From assembly GCA_028673005.1 (NCBI GenBank), contig CM054118.1:7835082-7899081 (forward strand): DNA of 64,000 nucleotides, read 5' to 3'. Shown piece by piece: positions 57,400 to 64,000 of the stretch; positions within the stretch are counted from its first letter, which is position 1; each line of letters starts with the position of its first letter. The notes under the pieces were generated by a model. It made no database searches, had not been told where the DNA came from, and worked only from the letters and a program-made list of their open reading frames with translations. Source of the DNA: Tanypteryx hageni. Taxonomy: Eukaryota; Arthropoda; Insecta; Odonata; Petaluridae. A program made the position numbers and the translations under genes.

Positions 57400-58400
57400 G
57401 ATTCAAGGAGTGGTAAAATAAAAAGAGCGAAGAGGTGAGAAAGGTGAGGGCGATAGAGAGAGAGAGGGAAAGATAAGGACGGAGAGACGGAAGGAATGTG
57501 GTTAAAGGAGGTTTGAAACGGGTCAGAGGGCGTGCGAGGTGGAAAACTACCGTCCTAGGAGCTTTAAGGGTCAACGAGGGTTTGAGAGGGTCGCCCGTGA
57601 TGAAACAAGTGGAAGGTTCAGTATGTAAGGTGGAGGAGAAAGAGGGAAAAGCGGAGGTAAAGAGAAAGAGGAAAGGAGAGAATAAGGGAGATAGGGAGAA
57701 AGGGAGGGAGATTGGAAGGAAGATAGGGAGGGAAGGAAGGAGAGAGGAAGGGAAAGAGGGAGACAGGGAGAGGAGGGAGATAGGGAGGAGAAGAAGGAGA
57801 GGGGGAGGGAAGGAGGGAGAAAAGGGAGATAGAAAGGAGGAAAAGAGAGAGGGAGGGAAAAAGGGAGGCAGAGAGGAAGAGAAGGGAGGGGGAGGAGGGA
57901 GGGAGAGGAGGAAAGGATAGAAGGAGGGAGGAAGAGGGAGGGAGGAAGAGAGAGGGAGGAAGAGGGATGGAGGGAGATGAGGAAAGGAGTGAGGGAGGGA
58001 GGAAGAGAGGGGGAGGAAGAGGAAGGGAGGAAGAGGGAGGGAGGAAGAGGGAGAGAAGAAGAGGAGGAAAGAAGTGAGGGAGGGAGGAAGAGGGGGGAGG
58101 AAGAGGGAGGGAGGAAGAGGGAGGAAGGGAGAGAAGGGAAAGGAGAGAGGGAAGGAGGAAGTGGAAGGGAGGGAAAGGAGAGAAGGAGGGAGGAAGAGGG
58201 AGGGAAGGGAGAGGAGGGGAAGAGAGGGAGAAGAGGGAAAGAGAGAGGGAGGGAGGAAGAGGGAGGGGAGGGAGAGGAGGGAAAGAGATAGGGAGAGGAG
58301 GGAAAGAGAGAGGGAGAGGGAAAGGAGAGTAGGAAGGGAAAGGAGAGAGAGAGCGGGAGGGAAAGAGGAAGAGGGAGGGATGGAGAGAGTGAGGTGTTTT
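57400..58400. repeat. Polypurine (GGAGGGA/AGAGGGA) minisatellite
   Basis: About 1 kb of almost pure G and A on the plus strand, built from GGGAGGGAGGAAGA-type units. Long Arg/Glu/Gly frames on plus (to 140 codons) and a 277-codon Ser/Leu/Pro frame on minus are artefacts of composition. Confidence 0.93.
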
Positions 58401-58798
58401 GAGGGTAATCAGCGTTTCGAGATGGCAGGCAGGTTTGAGCGTGTGAGTCATTAAGGGACTAGTTGGTGGGATAGAAAAAAACAGGGTTTTTTGTGCGTTA
58501 AAAAGGGAGGAAGATCTCGTTCTATAAAAAATATGCGACGTGTTTCTGGGAAAAATGCGTCATTTTTTCATCGTTCCAAAAAAAGGTTGACATCCCTTGA
58601 ATAAAAATCCACAGAGGAAACTCTCTTGAAACTATTTGTGTGATGCGCAAAAGATTACTAAGGGCTTATGTTTTCCTTTATTAAATCTTAATATATTTTG
58701 CGAAAATTTATTTCTTTAAAACACAGAAAACTCGTTAATTCAACGTTTATTATCAGAAGTGATGAGTGCGCTTCTTTACTCCCGAATTGAGAGTATGC
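58401..58798. other. AT-rich DNA, no gene seen
   Basis: No feature was recognised before the hAT-like left end at 58799. Confidence 0.4.
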
Positions 58799-60398
58799 CA
58801 GGGATGGAAAAGAGGGTAACGAAATAACGCAATAACGGAATGATTTTTGAACAACTTAACGAAAAACGTTAACGAAATTTTAAAAATTATTGTAACGAGA
58901 AACATAACGAAAAACAAAAAAACAAAAACCGTTATTTCGATATTCTCACGGTGTGATTGCACACAGAACCGGTCCTAGGCAATCATTGGAGACTGACTTT
59001 GCAGGGTAGATGTATACACCTGTCCCTCGCTTTACACGGTGCTTGATGTACACGGCTTCGGTTATACAGGGTCAAGATAATGCGACCATCTCTCGATTTA
59101 TTAGTAGGCGTCAACTCAATAGGATTGTGTTAAAAGACTGTTAATAACATAATAAGATGATTTTGGTACCTCCACTAGTCTGATGTACTATTTAGATACA
59201 AACTAGTAGCCCTCATTAATTTAATACTTTACCGTATTTTTGTTAGACTGTCAATGCACCAAACAGTTAAATACTTCATTTCCATTAATATTTTTAAGTA
59301 AAAATTTATTACCTAATGTTAGTCCATAAAATGAGATTGTAAACAATATCAATTTTTAAAAAATTATACTATAAATTAGTATTTAATTCCATTAACCATA
59401 TACACAAATTAGAAAATATAAATTTTGTTGCTTCCTTAGATAATAAAAAAATGTCCATCCCTCAGTTTGGCGTTATTATTTTCCAAATATTTTGATGACA
59501 TAGGTCATGGATTCAACCTATTTATTTTCAATGTCGTAATTCTAGCATCAATATGTCTGTAGAATTCTGTTATGATATTATTTTTACTTTTTTAAATATA
59601 CCAAAATTAATACATTCATCATTTTCAGTATTTATACTGGGAATATTATACGATCAACTGAAAATTTTATCTCCGGAATTATTAATAAATTGTCAAGAGA
59701 AGATAAACTTTTGCCTGCCCAATGGAAGTAGGAGATTATTTTTGTAATTTACCAGCTTTTCAAATTTTTCTTAATAACATGTTTATGATTGTCATATAAG
59801 TAAAAGTTGTTCATTCTACATTTTTAAAAATAAGTTTAGGTGAAGCGCGTTGTTAAGGTGGTGAGTTATCCAAACGGAGACATCATTCCGCGGACGTAGA
59901 CGAGACGCTGAAATTTGGCATGCAGTAGTTAGATGTGCACAATCGACGATGCAACTCTAAAATTATAATTATTTCAATTTATTTGATGCTTGATGTTTTA
60001 GCTAGGCCGTTCATTTGGTAAACCGGACATGAGGAGTTTGCACATGTCATTTCAGTTGGTGCGGATATCACTGCCTAAGGATTCGTAAAAAAGTGATCTG
60101 TTGTCATTAATGCTCCAGAGGATATGAGTTTCTTCAGTCAGAAATATCTTATTTTTTAAATAACTGATAAGCAATTTCATTTGGTTAGTATTTGTATGAA
60201 TTCTAATGTAGGTTTCAAACATAAAGAAAAAAAAATATATATTTATATATATGAAAGATCAATTAGCTCAATTTTATTCAATTGTACTGACATTTTTCGT
60301 TATAACGTAAAACGCAACGAAAAACGTAACAAAAAACTATCATTTTTTGGTCGTAACGAAAAACGTAACGAAATGATTTTTTTCCTTTGACATCACTG
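58799..60398. mobile_element. hAT-like non-autonomous element, 1.6 kb
   Basis: The left end starts CAGGGATGGAAAAGAGGG and runs into GTAACGAAATAACG-type text. The right end ends TTTGACATCACTG, giving CAGTGATGTCAAAGG on the other strand. Both ends have many AACGAAAAACGTAACG-type motifs in their inner parts (58850-58940 and 60296-60370). This resembles hAT elements with CAGGGATG ends and AACG-rich subterminal repeats. The flanking octamers GAGTATGC and TAACATAC do not match, so the two ends may belong to different copies. There is no transposase frame. Confidence 0.55.
59015..59100. mobile_element. Pogo/Tigger-like end nested in the hAT-like element
   Basis: TACACCTGTCCCTCGCTTTA followed by CACGGTGCTTGATGTACACGG has the TACAnnnnTCCCTCGCTTTA layout of pogo-type termini. 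The right end was not found. Confidence 0.45.
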
Positions 60399-60689
60399 TA
60401 ACATACAGTGAACTCTAAGCAGCGTCATAATAAGGCTTTAAGTTGATGACGCAAGGAATCAAATTTAAAAAATGCATAACCTCAATTCGCTCACAAGTTA
60501 AGAGCTTTATATTTTAATCGCGCTCCTCTAAATTTATTTTGCAAATTTCAGCTATTACAATATTTTCAGATTGAAATTATATTTAACTATTAATTCCTCT
60601 TTAAAGGCCGTTTTTACGATTAGATTACTATGAGATAAATAGTTGAAATATGTGCATTTAAAATTATTTTAATTTAAATAAATTTATAC

Positions 60690-60696
60690 GGGTAAT

Positions 60697-60752
<56 letters not shown>

Positions 60753-60763
60753 AATATTTACCC
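60690..60763. repeat. (TA)n palindrome with GGGTAA/TTACCC ends
   Basis: GGGTAATATATATATATAAT at the left and ATTATATATATATAATATTT ACCC at the right frame a TA run, so the block is an imperfect palindrome of about 74 bp. Confidence 0.85.
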
Positions 60764-61275
60764 TCACTCTGCTCTGAGTCCCTTACTTATTTCTTAATCA
60801 CAACTCCCTTCTCGTCCATTTGTTTTATTTTTTCCGCCATCTTTTCTCTTTCATCCATATTGGTGCGTTCCTCATCTTAATGAAACCCCTCTATTCTCCT
60901 CTCCTCCTCTTAAAAATCACCTCGGTCTCCCTCCCTCTATCTCTCTCTCTCTCATTCTGCTGCGATCTGCAGCCCTTTTTGTTAACCCACTCGAAAACAA
61001 TTTTTTTCCGACCGCTTGCCGGTCTTCAAACGGTTTTTACGTCTCTGCAGTCCTCTTTTGCATCCGCTTTTCTCGCTCTTCCCTCGTTCCCCTGCTTGCC
61101 ATCGTCCCGATCTCTCGCTATATTTCCCTTTGCTCTTTTCGCCTCCCTTTCCTCAACTCACCTCTCCTCTTCCCTCTTTTTCGTCGCGAGCGAAGAAATA
61201 AAAATTAATAACCCCGTGGGAATTTTTTCAGATATACAGGTCACCTCCTCCCACCCGAAAGAAGCGGAGCAGGAA
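60764..61275. repeat. CT-rich low-complexity tract
   Basis: Pyrimidine-biased plus strand with a (CT)n run near 60940. The 177-codon frame at 60820-61353 runs through it and the adjacent (AAC)n and is not supported by any domain. Confidence 0.6.
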
Positions 61276-61302
61276 AACAACAACAACAACAACAACAACA
61301 AC
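61276..61302. repeat. (AAC)9 microsatellite
   Basis: Nine AAC units, which give poly-Asn or poly-Cys artefacts in the overlapping frames. Confidence 0.95.
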
Positions 61303-64000
61303 GGTCTGTCTTCGCGCTTTTTCGGAAAGGACTTGACTTACTCGAGAAAATAAATGCTAAGCAAGTTTCCCGTATATTTTTTCTGGCCGCGTTTTTCTTG
61401 TGTTTCGGAAAATATGTCTCCTCCAAGAAGCGGAAGCGGAAGAATTAGTTTTCCTGCTTGTAGTTAAGAAAACTATTCCGCTCGAGAAGTCGAATAAGAA
61501 AAGAAAAACAAAAGACGTGCCATTTCTCGAAAAGTTCTCCATTTGTTAATTTACATCAGCGTTCCAAAAAAAACCTTAAAAGGAGTTTAAATGTTTTTCT
61601 AGGGTCACCGAAGTAAGCCAATTATCATAACAGCCAAATTCGGAAATTGTGTAAACTTCTGACAGAAGAAAGAGTGAAGGAAAAAACAACGCTTGGAGGG
61701 TGGTTAATAAAGGAAACGGGAATTTTCAGAGATGAAGAGTTATACGACAAGGTTTATATTTGTACACTGAAAACTTCGTTTCGACAAACATCGCCACTTT
61801 GAATTCGTAATAATTAACACGCCGTTTCGAAGAATAATGAAAGAATTGAAAAAGAAAACCTTAATAAATGTTTAACATAAAATCATTTCAGAAACCGTTA
61901 TGCCTTTACCTCCTAGTGGATTTACTACGATAGTACAAATACAGAAACTATTTCTTTACAGCCGCATGATCTTTTATTGAAACCATAAAAACATAGGTGT
62001 GATATCTTTTAACGATATGGGATCATGGGTTACTTGACGGACACTTCTTCACTGAGCGAAGGCGTTTTGTATTGTATTAAAATGAAAATATGAGACAAAT
62101 TGAGGCATAAAATAATAGATCAAAAGAGATCAAGCAGAACAGTCTAAATGGCAACTCGAAATATTTTAAAACGAGATTTATGAGGATATTGACTTTGGAT
62201 TTCAATTTTAAGGAAAAATTCTCTAAAAAAAATAATAAAATAATTCGCAGGACATTAGCATTGTGCGTGCATACACGCACGAAAGAAAATAGAGGAAGTA
62301 CGATGTATGTATGTAAAATAGAAGTCAGGAAAGATATAGAGTGACCACCACGAAAGAGGAATGACAGATAAAAAAAATAGAAAAGTGATATAAAGAACAG
62401 AACGACTTGAAAGGGAAGAATCGGAAAAATGCTTCTTATCTTTTTTCCCTGAGCGCTTAAGACAGACAGGAACACACACACAGGGTTTCTCCAAAAAAAT
62501 AAGAATTGCTATGGGTGTTTGACTGATTTTTTAAAATAACCTGCAATACGGAGAAATAGAACATATTAAAGAGAAATGTTATAAAGACATAGAACTGCAA
62601 CATTTAAAGGAGCATTATTTTGACACTTCACCATAGTAACAGGTATTCTAGTACAATAATAAATATTATATATAAATATTACATATATACAAACACATAC
62701 ATAAATACATGTACATATACGTATATACGCACAAATACGTTCCTTTCTATGCTGCACACTTGAAAAGAAAACTGAGCATCGTCGGGGAGTCTACTTAGAG
62801 AAAAAACGCACGCTATGCGCGCGCGAATTAAGGATTCAGGAGCCTGCGACGGAATAAAAAAGAAAAAGTTGTTTGAATTCCGGTCGTTTTGAGCACCACT
62901 CTCCGCGGAAAAAGTAGAAGATGGCGCATGAGGGAGGGACATAACACTGACCGCATTTCGGATGACCGCAAAGCCCACGAAAAGGAGGTAGCGGGGCGGG
63001 GTCAAGCAGCGAGATGGGGAAAAAAAGAAATGCAGGAGTTTATTTTTTAGCAAGTAGGGTGGGGTGGAAAGGGAAGACCTTTAAGGGGTGATATCTAAGC
63101 TGGGAAGGGTTAAAGGGGGTCAAACCCTTACTTATATCGGGTGATCGAAAGTTCTTCACGTCCCGTGCAGATGTTCTAGTATTAAAAAAGGAACTTCTTT
63201 TCCGTAGGCAACCTTCTTTTTTATTTCCCTCCTTCAGATTTTTTTATCTCCCGCGATTTATTAGGGTGCACAGGAAGAAAAAGTGAATACATATTTTTTT
63301 CACGTGGATGTTTTACAACATTTTTTCGTGTAGTTTGTTTTTTTTAGCGATAGCGACCATGTTTTGCAGGTTTTTTTAGAACGTTCTTCGTGTTTTTTCT
63401 CCTCTCCAAGTATTGGACGAAGCGTTTCGAGAGTATTTTGCGCAGCGTTTTTTGAAGCGAGGGTCGCGACCCAGTACTTGGTTGCACACAATGCATAAAG
63501 CACTCGATGTATAAAGACTGTAATGCATCAAAACAATGACTTGGAGTATTAAAGATTTACTCGATGGGTTGGAGTATTAAGAAAATGGTTTTTTCTGACA
63601 TCTAATGCCATTTATTTTGGTTTCGTGAGAAACGGTTGCAAAATATTCTTTTTGGGGACACGCAGAGTTCAGTCTTATCTTCCATTGAGCCGCGAGACAA
63701 AACATTTGTCAAACAATGTTTTAGCTTACTACGAAAACGTATGAAAAATGGTTCTACGAAAATGTTTCTTTATATTTCGATAATACAAGGATGAATCGCA
63801 ATTCTATCCGCAAATTTCGCAAGACGAGACACATTGGGCGGTGTATGGGTAGGAGTTACTCCAAACACAACAAGTGTATTCCCCTGCCGTGCATCAGTCA
63901 TGGCAATTTGCCTTTCGACGAGTTTGTCTCGCATAGGGAGGTAGGCTAGTCCGGGAAGGACGATCGGCCAGATTGGTCGCCGTCGGAACGTACCGCCAGG
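61303..64000. other. AT-rich DNA, no gene seen
   Basis: No domain, RNA gene or element end was recognised. A GC-richer pocket lies at about 62880-63010. Frames at 62077-62494 and 62679-63053 have no recognisable domain, and the last 150 bases become GC-richer up to the window edge. Confidence 0.4.

Noticed and set aside
57498..58454. Long ORFs on both strands across the GA-rich minisatellite
   Set aside because: Polypurine DNA has almost no stop codons in some frames, and the products are low complexity without a domain.
1..64000. CRISPR arrays, bacterial operons, riboswitches and phage modules
   Set aside because: Nothing in gene density, spacing or repeat structure is prokaryotic, and the tandem repeats lack the spacer-repeat pattern.

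Overview
The window looks like a gene-poor, repeat-rich stretch of an animal genome, most likely an arthropod and probably an insect. The base composition is AT-rich, there are no closely spaced ORFs or operons, and there are long (TA)n and polypurine/polypyrimidine tracts. The recognisable coding remains all belong to eukaryotic transposable elements: non-LTR retrotransposons, a Tc1/mariner-type transposon, hAT elements, pogo-like ends and Penelope-like tails. I find no intact host protein-coding gene. Long open frames in the CT- or GA-rich tracts are low-complexity artefacts.

Layout, 0-20 kb. A 2.5 kb composite foldback element (695-3188) has about 45 bp terminal inverted repeats and three related internal arms. 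It is followed by a small hairpin repeat family (5.5, 8.8 and 9.7 kb), the 3' end of a Jockey/CR1-like retrotransposon (5.6-6.4 kb, minus) and a 15 bp pyrimidine minisatellite (7.0-7.6 kb). A CT-rich tract at 10.9-12 kb runs into a GC/CpG-richer block with a strong splice donor (12.1-13.0 kb). That block is the best candidate for a host gene's untranslated first exon. A second candidate promoter, E-box plus TATA, sits at 16.1 kb. A non-autonomous hAT element with a perfect 8 bp target duplication lies at 18.5 kb, next to a reverse-transcriptase pseudogene (19.0-19.9 kb, minus).

Layout, 20-41 kb. This part is mostly anonymous AT-rich DNA. It carries a (TA)n-linked Penelope-like repeat, a near-perfect 213 bp palindrome at 28.7-28.9 kb that holds two divergent hammerhead-ribozyme-like motifs, and a second hAT MITE at 30.1 kb. 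A CpG-richer block lies at 31.8-32.9 kb and another hammerhead-like motif at 33.8 kb. A pogo-like palindrome is at 36.5 kb, and a complete but dead DD41D-type Tc1/mariner-like transposon with 45 bp TIRs and TA duplications is at 38.8-40.3 kb.

Layout, 41-64 kb. Long polypyrimidine and polypurine domains often lie back to back (46.1-46.9 and 48.2-49.3 kb). A frameshifted hAT transposase fragment with an intact BED zinc finger is at 50.7-51.4 kb, followed by a 64 bp tandem repeat. An RTE-like pseudogene (53.4-54.6 kb, minus) is cut by a 1.1 kb element with about 100 bp TIRs. A second full copy of the (TA)n/hammerhead repeat lies at 56.5-56.8 kb, a 1 kb polypurine minisatellite at 57.4-58.4 kb and a hAT-like element with a nested pogo-like end at 58.8-60.4 kb.

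The window does not encode a cooperating pathway. The most interesting shared theme is a set of hammerhead-like RNA motifs in at least four unrelated-looking repeat contexts, two of them as divergent pairs inside inverted repeats.
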